A model generated the notes under the pieces. The model saw only the letters and a program-made list of their open reading frames with translations. It searched no databases and was not told the DNA's origin. The translations under genes and the position numbers were made by a program. This document shows positions 1 through 9,712 of a stretch of DNA of 62,000 nucleotides, piece by piece. The stretch's first letter is position 1, and each line of letters opens with the position of its first letter. Source of the stretch: Diphasiastrum complanatum. Lineage: Eukaryota > Streptophyta > Lycopodiopsida > Lycopodiales > Lycopodiaceae. The stretch is taken from the NCBI GenBank assembly GCA_029204225.1, contig CM055111.1:13680477-13742476 (forward strand). The letters run 5' to 3'.

Positions 1-28
<28 letters not shown>
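1..28. repeat. (TC)n microsatellite
   Basis: Pure TC dinucleotide run at the window start, directly upstream of the LINE leader. It may be part of the LINE 5' UTR. Confidence 0.95.
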
Positions 29-31
<3 letters not shown>

Positions 32-167
32 TCGCGATGGCTGCTCCAGCGCTAGCTGCCTTCCAGCGATGGCTGATCCGGCGCTAGCTCACTAGCTCCC
101 ATCGCCCTCTGTCTCCATCGCCTCTCTCTCTCATGCTTACCCTGCTGGCCATCGCCCTACTGCCATC

Positions 168-1480
168 ATGCCTCCTCGGAAAAAAATACCCACTACCCCT
201 CGTTCCGTATCACCTCCCTCCCCTGCCATCTCACCCCCTCTCGCTGTCTCCTCACCCCCACTCGCTGACACCTCACTCCCCTCCATCGTTGCTGGCTCGT
301 CACCTCCCCCCGATGCTGACCTCCTCGCTGCTGACCACCCCCTCGCTGCTCTTACTGATATAACCCCCCCTTCCCTGCTGCCCTCGTGGATACTGCTTCC
401 TCAGCCCTTGCTGAGAGTGTTGACCTACCCCCTCCCCTTGCTAGCGCTACCTCAGCTGCTTGCTCAGCTGCTGATGCTGCTAACCTGCCCCCCCTCGCTA
501 CTGCTACGATAGTAGCCACCTCAGATGCTGCCATTTTAGTTGTTGCCACCGCAGCTGCCTTTGATGCTGCTGGCACATCAGCTGCTTATGATGCTAATGC
601 CACCTCAGCTGCCATCTCAGCTACTGCCTCATCCCACCCCCTCAATGCTACCTCCAAGGCCTCCTTTTTGTTGAATTCGAATCCGATCGATCAAGCCATT
701 CCTAACGGCCTCCTTCCTATTCCCATCTCCCAACCAGCTATAGCTCCTCCAATCCCATACACTCCCTCAAAATCCACCGAGCTTTTCTCCTCATGGGAAG
801 TCGACCAACTGAAAGCCAATTTCCAGCTTCGGAAAAAAGAGCTCTCAAAGCTAAAGGGTATAATGGTCTCTCTGCTCAAAGAAAAGAACGTGTTGGAGTC
901 CAGAGTTGCCACATTGGAACAAGTGATTAGTACTAAACAGGTTGCTGCCTCAGAATCTACTACCACCATGATACGGGAGCTCGAAAATAAGATTGAACAG
1001 CACAAAGAAGAAACCCTTTCATGGGCAGCAGTATTGAAGAAGGGCACCAAGCCTAGTGCCCCCATTTCTTCAGTCATCTCAGCCACCATCTCGGAAGAAC
1101 GGTCACGGGAACAAAAAGCTCATAATATCAGAGTTCGCGGGATACCAGATACGCAGGATGCCATGGCCGAAGCTCCGAGATTTCTCGAGACCACCCTTGG
1201 ACATGGGACAGATGGGTTAGACACCGCCTGGAGGACCACAAGAGATGCAGCTACATTGATCATCCGCTTCACATCCCTACCCAGCCGTAGAGAGGCCTTA
1301 CGATGTAGAGCCAAACTACGGGGTACCACTACTATATACACGGATGATGATCTCACCTATATCCAGGTAGAGGAGAGGCGTAAGGCCTTTCAGGAAGCTA
1401 GGGAGTCAGGCATACGTATTATATACAGAGATGGACGGGTGCGTCGTTTGGATAGCGCTCGTGATGGTTCCCATAGTTAG
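168..1480 (+). pseudogene. LINE ORF1 protein (coiled coil plus RRM-like domain), one frameshift
   Basis: The protein probably starts at the ATG at 168 (MPPRKK...) with a Pro/Ser/Ala-rich N-terminus. It changes frame in a run of C near 366-372, consistent with loss of one base, and continues to the TAG at 1478-1480. From about 790 to 1020 it has a heptad-like charged stretch, the expected coiled coil. From about 1120 it has an RRM-like fold of the L1 ORF1p kind (start NIRVRGIP) and a basic C-terminus near YIQVEERRKAFQEAR. Such proteins trimerise, coat LINE RNA and act as chaperones. Starting at the ATG at 386 would give an uninterrupted but shorter protein. Family assignment rests on motif order and position before ORF2. 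Confidence 0.75.
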
Positions 1481-1520
1481 GGATTTGGGGTGCCCGGGGT
1501 TGGGAGCACCCCGGGGCCCC
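1478..1520 (+). promoter_or_regulatory. Possible UAG readthrough signal between LINE ORF1 and ORF2
   Basis: ORF1 ends with TAG at 1478-1480 and ORF2 continues in the same frame. Six bases after the stop, GGGGTGC (1487-1493) is perfectly complementary to GCACCCC (1506-1512) with a 12-base loop. The loop GGGG (1496-1499) could pair with CCCC (1517-1520) as an H-type pseudoknot. The first in-frame ATG of ORF2 lies after its first conserved endonuclease motif (VWNCAG). A stop followed by a strong structure is the arrangement known to drive retroviral readthrough; its use here is inference. Confidence 0.45.
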
Positions 1521-4500
1521 ATCCACACCACCTTCGGATTGGAGTGTGGAACTGTGCGGGCATACATTCCTCTTCTTCTACAGGAGACCTTGTTGATTTT
1601 ATTACAGGCAGAGATATATTATTCTTCATGGAGACACACGAGAGCCCAGAGCGAGGACTTCCTTCTTTTCCTGGATTCAGATGGGACTCAGTATTCCGAC
1701 GAGAAACTAGGTTTGCCAGTGGTCGAGGTTCAGGTGGGGTCGCCTGCTTGTACGGAGAGTCTCTCCACTCGAGTATGGACTTCATCGGACATAACGAGCA
1801 AGCTCGCTATATTTGGACTCGCATCGTGGGTCATGATATTGGTTTGGATAGAGATGTTTTTATTCCAGCATGTTACTTTCCACCAGAGTCTTCATCTTTT
1901 GCTGAGGGTATTGGATCTCCATATCAGGATCTCTCACTAGATATTATCAGATTCTCAGAGCGTGGGCATATTCTCCTCACAGGGGATTTTAATGCCCGGA
2001 CATCATCGAGACAGACGGAGTTCTTCGACACCACGGATCAGCTGCGTGTTCGTGCTCTTGACAGTGATATGGTTGGAGTTACCAAGACTTCCGCGGAGAG
2101 TTTGGGACCTACTACTCCATATGGTGAGTACTTACTGCAATTTGGAGAGGCACATGAGCTAGCCATTTATAATGGCTTACCCTGCTGGCCACATTCAGAC
2201 AGTTATACATGTCACCCTCACAGTGGAGGACATAGTGTCGTTGACTATCTCATGGGGTCACCATCCTTTATACCCATAGTCTCTGACTTCCACGTTTCCC
2301 CCACCACCCTTTCTGATCACTCATTTCTCTCCTTCGATATTGGCCACCTTCGACCTACTCCTCCATCTTCACTACCCATGCTTACCCGAGCACCCAAGTA
2401 CACATTTGATCCCACTTACATGCCACTATACCGGCAGTACCTGACTTCACTTTTGCACTCCTTTCCTCATGACAGTCCAGTCGACATCCAGGCCACTTTT
2501 CTCACCACCTCACTCCACTCAGCTGCATCACTAACCTTCCCCACAAAACCCCATCCCAAAAAGACTCGACGCACACCTCGACCACTGCACCCCCCATGGT
2601 ATGATACCGAGTGTCGTTCTCTTCATCAGTCAGTAACCTACTCATGTATCCATGCCCCACATCTACTTAGATCTTCCCGACGCTCCTACCATCGTGTTCT
2701 CCGCCGTAAGAAGCGTTCCTATGATGACTCTGAAGGGAAACGTCTTATTGACCTTCTTTTCAGTTCCTCCTCGGGTGCTTTTTGGCGTGAGTTCATTCCA
2801 CACTCTTCGCCACCTCTCTTGGAGGACCTCTGCATTTGGACTGCTTATGCTACTAGCTTGTATACTGTCCCTACCGACTCACCTATCTCTATATCCCCAC
2901 GACCATCTGAGTTTTCTTTCTTCACATCTGACATGGTACTTGCAGCCATTAAGAAAATGAAGTCCCACAAGGCTAGAGATATTGAAGATCTTGAGTCTGA
3001 ACTCCTTTCTCATGCCTCTAACCTACTCGCTCCCACCATAGCCACCCTTCTTAACTCCACTGTTGTTTCTGGTTTCCCATCGTCCTGGTGCACTAACATT
3101 ATCCACCCCATCCATAAGAATGGTGATCCCATGATTCCGAGTAACTACCGCACCATTATGATTGGACATGTCCTGGCAAAGCTATATGGTACTATACTTT
3201 AGTCTGTTGTGAGCTCAAAGGCAGAGACTAGGAGACTACACGCTATGGGTCAGGCGGGTTTTCGAGCCCATCACTCTACCACAGATCACGTCTTCACACT
3301 ACGGGCCTTGATTGAGGAGGCTAAGCATAGGAAAGAGAGGGTTTACTGCTGTTTTGTGGACTTCAGGAAAGCCTTTGATTTTGTTCCTTGCTCGCTACTC
3401 ATCCAGAGACTCCGAGACCTCGGCTTCTCCACCGACATCATTCTTGCTGTGATGGCACTTTATGAGCGTGTCCTGGGATGTTTCCGGCATAGGAGCGGCT
3501 TATCCGATCACATTTGGAGCACTATTGGGGTAAAACAAGGTTGCTCCCTCTCACCGGTCCTCTTTGGCTTGTATATTGATGAGTTGGAGAGAGTCATTAC
3601 ACAGTGCGGTGGCGCTGGTTGCAGGATTGGGGACATCTTGATTCCTATCCTCCTTTATGCCGATGATGTAGTACTGGTCTCACCTACCAGAGAGGGTCTA
3701 CAGCGACAGTTAGATTGCCTACAGGAGTTCTGCACCAAATGGGGCCTAGGGGTGAACATTGGGAAGACCAAGGTCATGGTCTTCAACACTTCTCGAGCAT
3801 TCATGCAGCGACAGGAGCTTACTCTTGATGGGCAGGTTCTAGAGGTGGTCGCTTCATATACATACCTGGGGATCCTTTTCTCGGGTCCTACTTTTAGCAT
3901 GAGACAAGCCGCCACCACCCGACTGGGTAAGGGACATGCCTCCCTTGTTCAGCTAGAGAGATTTTGTTTCCGGAAGTCCATTCATGATGCTTGAAGCGCT
4001 AATGACATAGTGGTAATGGTAGGATACCATTGTCACCCCGACGGCTTTTTATGCGGTAGAGGCATGGTGTACAGGTCTCCCATCTTCACACTGGGCTAGT
4101 CTTTCACGATAACAGACCAGCATGCTAGCTCGGCTGATCTGATGGAAGCCTTCTGTACCACATGAGATTCTCCTGGCCGAGTTTGCGGTTCCACCTATAC
4201 AGATCGAGGCAGCTCTTCAGCTCATTACCTACATACAGAGGGTCCAGGCATTACCAGATACATATAGACGATACATACAGATTGCGTTGTCCTCCTCACA
4301 GAGTCTTCATGATCAGGGCTACAGATTATCATGGTTCTCTCAGCCATCGCACCTCTTACTAGAGTCATTTGGTATCTCCATCACAGCACTTCCCTCAGGC
4401 ACCCATGAGTATATCAGACGATTCCTCTATCGCGCATATCTAGAGCGGACTTGGCATAACCAGTTAGGGATTAAGCCAGCTTTCTACCGGACTCATTTTT

Positions 4501-4893
4501 TGGAGCTGGATGCATCAGGAACCCCGGTCATGCCACGCTACTTGGACTCGGGTCTATCACATTGCCTCATATTCACTTTGGGACAGCTCAGAGTGTCATC
4601 TCATCAGCTAGCTATTGAGACTGGGAGATTTTATGGTATTCCTAGAGAGGAGCAGATTTGCCAGTTATGCTCTTTAGGTGGGGTGGAGTCTGAGGAGCAT
4701 TTTATCTTTAGATGCCCTCCTATATACTATGAGATCAGAGGGCGATATCATTGCTTATTCCGAGAAATCTACCACTCTATGCTCTCTCATAGCCCATGAG
4801 GACCCACGATGTGTCGCTCTAATGGTACGCGAGATGTTCATATTACGGAGAGATCTATCCGGGACATCCCAGCATTTACCTCATAGCCATTGA
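1481..4893 (+). pseudogene. LINE ORF2: endonuclease, reverse transcriptase, CCHC knuckle; broken
   Basis: This is the replication enzyme of the LINE: it nicks target DNA and reverse-transcribes the LINE RNA there. Endonuclease motifs in order are VWNCAG (about 1535), METH (1628), GDFNAR (1984), SVVDYLMGS (2238) and LSDHSFLSFDI (2314). The RT domain follows with QAGFRAHHSTTDH (3250), DFRKAFD (3360), KQGCSLSP (3535) and the catalytic YADD (3656). The C-terminal knuckle CQLC...HFIFRC is at 4658-4716. Breaks are an in-frame TAG at 3200-3202, a TGA at 3992-3994 with a frame change soon after, and another frame change near 4797. The last conserved stretch, DPRCVALMVREMF, ends at 4893. No ATG precedes the endonuclease motifs. 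Confidence 0.9.
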
Positions 4894-5408
4894 TCACTTC
4901 CTTCTTTACTAGGCGGAGATCATATGATTTAGTGCATGAGGATGAGGATTATGACGACGAAGAGGATGATAGCCGCCTACATGCCCACAGAGATCAGAGA
5001 CAGTGTACGTCCCACCATCACGTTATCACCAGGATCACCAGAGATTCCACACAGAGACGTACTACTACACATGCCCGTGCTCATACTCATAGACGACGCC
5101 ATCAGGCTCCAGTGCCTTCTAGTGCTGCGGCTCGCATTACATCTTTCTACAGCATCAGCACAGCAACAGCAGTTTCAGCATAGTCCTTACAACTTGACAT
5201 GGATACATAGGACTATTATGCGCACATACTCTCGCATACGTATCTGTTTTAATTTGTACTAGATGTTTTTCTTTTTGCAGTTTTGAAGACGTTTTTATAC
5301 GCTCCCATGGTTACCACATACTTGACATGTACTTCATTAGTCTTATATGCCTTTTGCATGGAAAAGACATTAATAAAGCTTTCTTTCTTTCTTTCTCTCT
5401 TTCTCTCA
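4894..5408 (+). other. LINE copy 1 3' UTR, polyadenylation signal and TTTC tail
   Basis: About 500 bases follow the ORF2 coding remnant without a convincing reading frame. AATAAA lies at 5372-5377, followed by TTTC/TCTC units to about 5408, where similarity to an older LINE copy begins. A simple-repeat tail instead of poly(A) is what the sequence shows. Confidence 0.65.
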
Positions 5409-5522
5409 TGGATGTGCATGCATGCTATTTATGGATTCCCATTTTGGTACATGAGATTGGATTGGATAGACATGTCCTTGTTGCAACATGTCACTTTCGT
5501 CTGACAATGATTCACCAAAACG

Positions 5523-5959
5523 TGTTTCAAACAAAGAAACGTGTTTGAAACACCCCGTTCGAAATGGGCCCGTTTCGAAACACGTTTCTTACATTCGAAA
5601 CGAATGTTAAAAAACGCAAATGGTCGTGTCCTTGCATACTTCCTGAAATTTGAATGCACTTGAGCATGATTTCTCAAGGGTGGCCATAAGCTTTGTGCTG
5701 GCATGAAAAGATTCTCGCAACCTGATAGCCTATCCATGACAATATCAATAATTGGCTGAGGAGAGCAACCATACACAATTTCTCCTCTTGAAATTGCATT
5801 CTCTAGAGCATTCTCATGAAATTGGATGTATCTACTTGGTACTAGTCCTTCTATGACATGTCTAAACCCCAAAAACCCATACAAACACATTTTCAAAAAA
5901 AAAAAAAACCCTAAAAAATTTCCCATTTCAAACCTGAACCTCCCGTTTCGAAACTACAC
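5523..5959. mobile_element. Small non-autonomous DNA element with palindromic ends inside LINE copy 2
   Basis: This block interrupts an otherwise alignable LINE ORF2. Its flanks share CAAAACG (5516-5522 and 5961-5967), a likely 7-8 bp target duplication. Both ends carry self-complementary TTTCGAAA-type motifs: many at 5523-5612, and GTTTCGAAAC at 5944-5953. No transposase is present. The duplication length would suit a hAT-type non-autonomous element; terminal inverted repeats are weak (both ends begin TGT). The interior holds a minus-strand reading frame that may be a captured gene fragment. Confidence 0.55.
5612..5926 (-). other. Unrecognised minus-strand open frame inside the palindrome-ended element
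   Basis: A minus-strand frame runs through the core of the small DNA element; the best stretch includes FRHVIEGLVPSRYIQFHENA and later GEIVYGCSPQPIIDIVMDRL. It has no low-complexity bias, unlike most open frames here, but an A-run codes for its N-terminal phenylalanines. I do not recognise the family. It could be an exon captured by the element or chance. Confidence 0.25.
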
Positions 5960-6465
5960 ACAAAACGACCCCACTTTTGTCAAGGATGTCGACTCTCCAT
6001 ACTGAGCTTTCTACATACATTATCAACCATTCTGAGAGGGTTCATATTTTGCTCATTGGTGATTTTAATGCCAAAACTGCTTCATGCCAAGTTGAGTTCC
6101 ATGCGGATGCTGATCAGCTTCGTGTATGCGATCTCAATGATGATGATACTGAATTTCGAAAATCTAAACAAATTAATTGAGACATGTCACATCAGATGGT
6201 GAGTACCTATTACAATTGGGCGAAGCCCATGAGTTAGCCATTTATAATGGCCTACCTTGTTTCTCGAACTTTGGAAGTTCCCCAACACAACGTCGTTGAT
6301 TACTTCAAGGGGTCACATCCTCCATTCCTCTTATGTCAGACTTCTGCATCTTCCACATCACTCTCAATCCTTACTTTTCATCTTGGCATAGTTGTACATC
6401 CTCACTCGCCACCTCATCCCACCATTGATCATGATGCACCAAGGTATTCCTTAGATCATATATGA

Positions 6466-7729
6466 ATCTGAGTTGCATCGAAACGGCATTCCAAACCCCA
6501 ACGTTAAGGAACTTTGGAACACTGTCAGAAAAAAAAGACCTAAAACTTTTTTGTTAGCAACCTGCAATGACCCATTTCCAATGCACTTCTTGGAGAGAAG
6601 AAAAGCTTGTGGAGAGAGGAATAGGTGGCCAAATGGGTAGTGTCAGCACTCTATGAAGGCATGATGAGTGGAAGGTGATTGTAGCACATAAAAGAGGGCA
6701 AAATTGACTATGTGGAGATTTGCAAGCAAAGCAACTTCTTGAAGCTTTTTTTAACCCTTTTTTTCCTTGCTCTGTTTGGAGGCTATAGTCCATCATTTTG
6801 AGTGATTCATGTTGCTAAGATTGATCGTAAGGTTGCAAGGGGAAGAGAGATTGCATGCTCCCAAGCTTCTTTATGCATAGGTGGTCACTATGAGCATTCA
6901 TGTGGTTGGTGTGCATGAGGCATTTTAAACTTTTCTTTTTTCTAGGTGTACTTAGGGTTTAGTGTTTTAAGGTAGGCCTTAGGCGTCCGTTGGCATTACG
7001 GTTTAGCAGCTCTAGGCTTGTTTTAGCTCCCTTTTTCCACGTATCCACTTTCCATTGAGTTTTTCACCTTTTTATAGCATCTTAAGGGTGTATATCCATG
7101 CTTGTGGCGGGACGAGGCATGTGGGCAAAGCTGGATCTCTTGGAGGGAGGCACCGTAGTTTTTACAGGTTCAGGTGAACGCAAAAGGCATTGCTTGTTTT
7201 GCAATGAGGATCAAAGCACACTTGCTTGGTTTGACCAGGCCAAATGGGCGAGGCCATGAGCATTGCCCCATGCGTGGCAGTTCCGGCACCTGAGTGAAAG
7301 CGCCTACCGAGCACATATGGAGCAACATTGACTGGGCCCAAGGGATAGATTGGTGGGCAGGTAGGTTCTATTGGCACAGAATCAGGTGGGCAGTAGCGAC
7401 GTAGGGCCATCACGGCCTAGTTCATCAGCAGCAACAGTAGGGCCATCACGGACTTTATTGGCAAAGCCAGGCCCATCACGGTCACCATCAACAGCAGCAG
7501 CTAGCCTCTGTTGGATGAGCTGCAGTACATTGGGTGACCGTGTGTGTCACAGGTCACGCACTGATTATGGGTACAGGATTTCATGGAACCATGGGTACTG
7601 AGATCACCCCTTGCATGGCTGCCATGTGTCCCCGGCCCAAAATAGCAATTAGATAGACTCAAGAGGAGGGCACCTATGGATGGGTGGATTATTCCTCACA
7701 CTGGCCATCAGAGTTTGGAGTGCAACATT
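6466..7729. other. Probable degenerate LTR and flanking sequence, no gene seen
   Basis: No convincing reading frame. The last bases before 7730 (GTGCAACATT) match those before the primer-binding site at 28151, so the segment ending at about 7728 is probably the 3' end of an LTR. Its left boundary was not found. Short repeats of GGGCCATCACGG occur at 7397-7480. Confidence 0.4.
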
Positions 7730-7743
7730 TGGTATCCAGAGCC
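7730..7743 (+). promoter_or_regulatory. Primer-binding site for initiator-Met tRNA (one extra base)
   Basis: TGGTATCCAGAGCC differs from the standard plant retrotransposon primer-binding site TGGTATCAGAGCC by one inserted C. The context TGCAACATT before it is the same as at 28141-28150. It marks a plus-strand LTR element whose coding part is no longer seen here. Confidence 0.7.
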
Positions 7744-8660
7744 TTGTTCTAGAGAGAGAAAGTGTGAAAAAACACTATTTTTCAGCTTTTTCTTGGGAAA
7801 TTTTGGAGGGAGAAAGTGGCCAATCCTCTTCCATGGGCAAATCACTATAGGAGCAGCCTAGATTCAGCTCTGTATCCACATGTGGGTAGCTATAGAGAGA
7901 GAAAAGGGCGTTTTGGGCCATTTTCGAGCTGAAGCAGCCCTAGAAAATCATTTTTTTGAAGGAGAAATTGTTGTCAAATCATTCTGAGATTTTGGCAATA
8001 GGCGGACATCATTAGGGCGACCTCATCCAGCTTGATTTCACCCGATTTGGAGCTGTGGTTGTGGAGATATCGCAAAAAAACAGTTTTTGAACGTTTTTCA
8101 GGGCTGTTGCAATCGAAGTCGCATAACTTTCTGGTTTTTTGTTCGTTTGACCTGAAACTTGGCACGAAGTATCCTCATTGGAGGGCGACCTACTTCAGCT
8201 ATACCTCCTGCCCATTTGAAAACTGAAAGTACAGGTTTCCGATCGCTGTTACAGGCTGTCTTTTGTCCATTTTGGGGCCTTCATCGCATTGTTTCAAGGG
8301 GGGTCAATAACCAGCTTTCAGGAGGGGCCAACACATTCTATCAGAGTGTTTTTTCCAGATTTCAGACCTGTGACATCTTCTCACAGCAAACCTCCGCTCC
8401 CAACGCACTATTTCCAGCCCAATTTCTGGATTTTTGACGTATTTGCATCCTGCAGTCCCTGCAAAATCGTGTTTTAAGCCACTATCGGGACCTGCCTACT
8501 TCATATTCGTGAGGATTATTGGAACTGAGACAGATCTGCCTCCATAAACTCGTTCAACTTGTATATCAAGGAGTTATTGCTTTCCCTTTGTTGCATTTTG
8601 TAGCTGTAATGTTCTGTTTTCTTGTTACTTCCTGTTAGTAAGCAAAAAAAAAAAAAAAAG
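7744..8660 (+). other. Leader-like, non-coding retrotransposon sequence
   Basis: About 0.9 kb following the primer-binding site, with frequent T/A runs and no conserved protein. It ends in an A-run at 8645-8659. It resembles the untranslated leader of a plant gypsy element, but no gag follows before the microsatellites at 8.96 kb. Confidence 0.4.
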
Positions 8661-8817
8661 TGCTATGGTCTTTTCTTGTACAACTGCTGTAATTCTCCTT
8701 GTTCCGTGTCTCTGTCAAATATCCTGTAAAGTTTGTCTTTCCGTACTGGTATTTTGGTGTAATTTCCGCATTTTCTTACACCTTTCAGTTGTCATGTTTC
8801 CTTCCAAGCAAGGTTGC

Positions 8818-8935
8818 ATCGAATCGCGGTTCGAACCGCCTTTTACGGTTCGAACCATCGAATCGTTCGGACCCGGTTCGAACCGTTCGAATCGTTCAAA
8901 CCGTCTGGCCCGAAAACGATTCCAGAATCCAGATT
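8818..8935. repeat. Palindromic island, GGTTCGAACC / GAATCG type
   Basis: A cluster of overlapping self-complementary motifs: CGGTTCGAACCG, ACGGTTCGAACCAT, CCGGTTCGAACCG, and alternations of GAATCG and GTTCGAATCG. Comparable islands with different cores occur at 5523-5612, 25498-25550, 50549-50590 with 51105-51148, and 61775-61835. It can be read as dense hairpin-forming DNA; no coding role is supported. Confidence 0.75.
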
Positions 8936-8956
8936 TCGCCCATTCTGTTCGCGCCC

Positions 8957-8957
<1 letters not shown>

Positions 8958-8989
<32 letters not shown>

Positions 8990-9070
8990 GGGGGGGGGGG
9001 GGGTGCACTCAGGAGTCAGCACTCTGTGTGCACTGTGCATTTGCCATTCAGATTATGTGTGTGCTCAGTG

Positions 9071-9147
<77 letters not shown>

Positions 9148-9480
9148 TGGTGTGATTTTGTGTGTATGTGTGTGTGTGAGTGATTGTGTGATATTGTGTG
9201 TGTGTGCACTGTGTGTGTGTGTGTCCACTGTCTTTTGATGTGTACAATGTGTGTGAGTGAATCAGTGAGTGTGTGTGAGAGAGAGTGTGTGTGTGTGATA
9301 TTATGATATTGTGTGTGTGTGTGTGTGTGTGTGACATGTGTGCATTGTGGGTGGGTGTGTGTGTGTGAGTTTTGAGATGTGTGCACACTGCATTGTGAGT
9401 TTGTGTGAGGCTTGAGCACTGAGATTGTGTGTGTGTGTGTGTAGACAGTGGGCATTGTGAGTCTTGAGATGGGTGTGGGA
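8958..9480. repeat. Compound microsatellites: (GA)n, (G)n, (GA)n, (GT)n
   Basis: GA units at 8958-8977, a G-rich run to 9003, a long GA tract at 9075-9144, then GT-rich repeats broken by ATATTATGAT and CACTG variants to about 9460. Open frames crossing this region are repeat artefacts. Confidence 0.95.
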
Positions 9481-9485
9481 CCTGG

Positions 9486-9660
9486 GTAGCTACTTAGTTA
9501 GAACTTAGAAGTTAGAACTTGGAAGCTAGGAGTTAGTGACTAGTCTGAGTTAGTAGTTACTAGTTAGTACTAAATAGGTACTAGTAACTAGATAATAGAG
9601 TCTAGTTAGAACTTAGAACTTAGAAGTTAGAACTTAGAGAGATCTATAGAGTCTAGACTG
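9486..9660. repeat. Degenerate short tandem repeat around TTAGAACTTAGAAG
   Basis: The stretch is built almost entirely of variants of AGTTAGAACTTAGAAGTTAG and ACTAGTTAGTA, sitting between the GT repeats and the GA tract upstream of the hAT gene. Confidence 0.75.
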
Positions 9661-9665
9661 TCACC

Positions 9666-9667
<2 letters not shown>

Positions 9668-9704
<37 letters not shown>
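9668..9704. repeat. (GA)n microsatellite just upstream of the hAT start codon
   Basis: An uninterrupted GA run ends 8 bases before the ATG of the BED-finger exon at 9713. A longer GA tract lies just past the 3' end of the second hAT remnant (47693-47803). Confidence 0.95.
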
Positions 9705-9707
<3 letters not shown>

Positions 9708-9712
9708 CCATC

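Larger units (their letters stand above)
1..5408 (+). mobile_element. L1-like non-LTR retrotransposon (LINE copy 1), nearly full length, inactive
   Basis: A single plus-strand unit carries an ORF1 RNA-binding protein, an ORF2 with an apurinic endonuclease-like domain, reverse transcriptase and a terminal CCHC knuckle, then a 3' UTR with AATAAA at 5372 and a pyrimidine tail of TTTC units to about 5408. It opens in a (TC)n tract at 1-28 and a GC-rich leader; the true 5' end may lie left of the window. The sequence after the tail (5409 on) matches the middle of this element's own ORF2, so this copy probably landed inside an older relative. A frameshift in ORF1 and at least three breaks in ORF2 make it inactive. 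Domain order fits the plant L1 clade. Confidence 0.88.
5409..6465 (+). pseudogene. Older LINE copy 2: ORF2 endonuclease fragment, interrupted
   Basis: Conceptual translation tracks the endonuclease of LINE copy 1: ILVHEIGLDRHVLVATCHF (about 5442-5500) matches the 1822-1882 region, then HILLIGDFNAKTA (6045 on) matches the GDFNAR motif, and VVDYFKGS (6292) matches the VVDYLMGS motif. Frames shift several times and the sequence ends near 6465. A foreign block at about 5523-5959 splits it. It is more diverged than copy 1, so it is the older insertion. The missing 5' part would lie left of copy 1, outside the window. Confidence 0.8.

Noticed and set aside
6554-6796. Minus-strand CFACKS...CPLLC segment as a TOP3A C-terminal zinc finger
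   Set aside because: Spacing and surroundings do not fit the TOP3A C-terminal fingers, and no splice sites keep phase with exon 13.
8665-9455. Long open frames on both strands across GA, G and GT repeats
   Set aside because: They encode only Arg-Glu, Leu-Ser, Pro or His-Thr repeats from microsatellites; no conserved protein.
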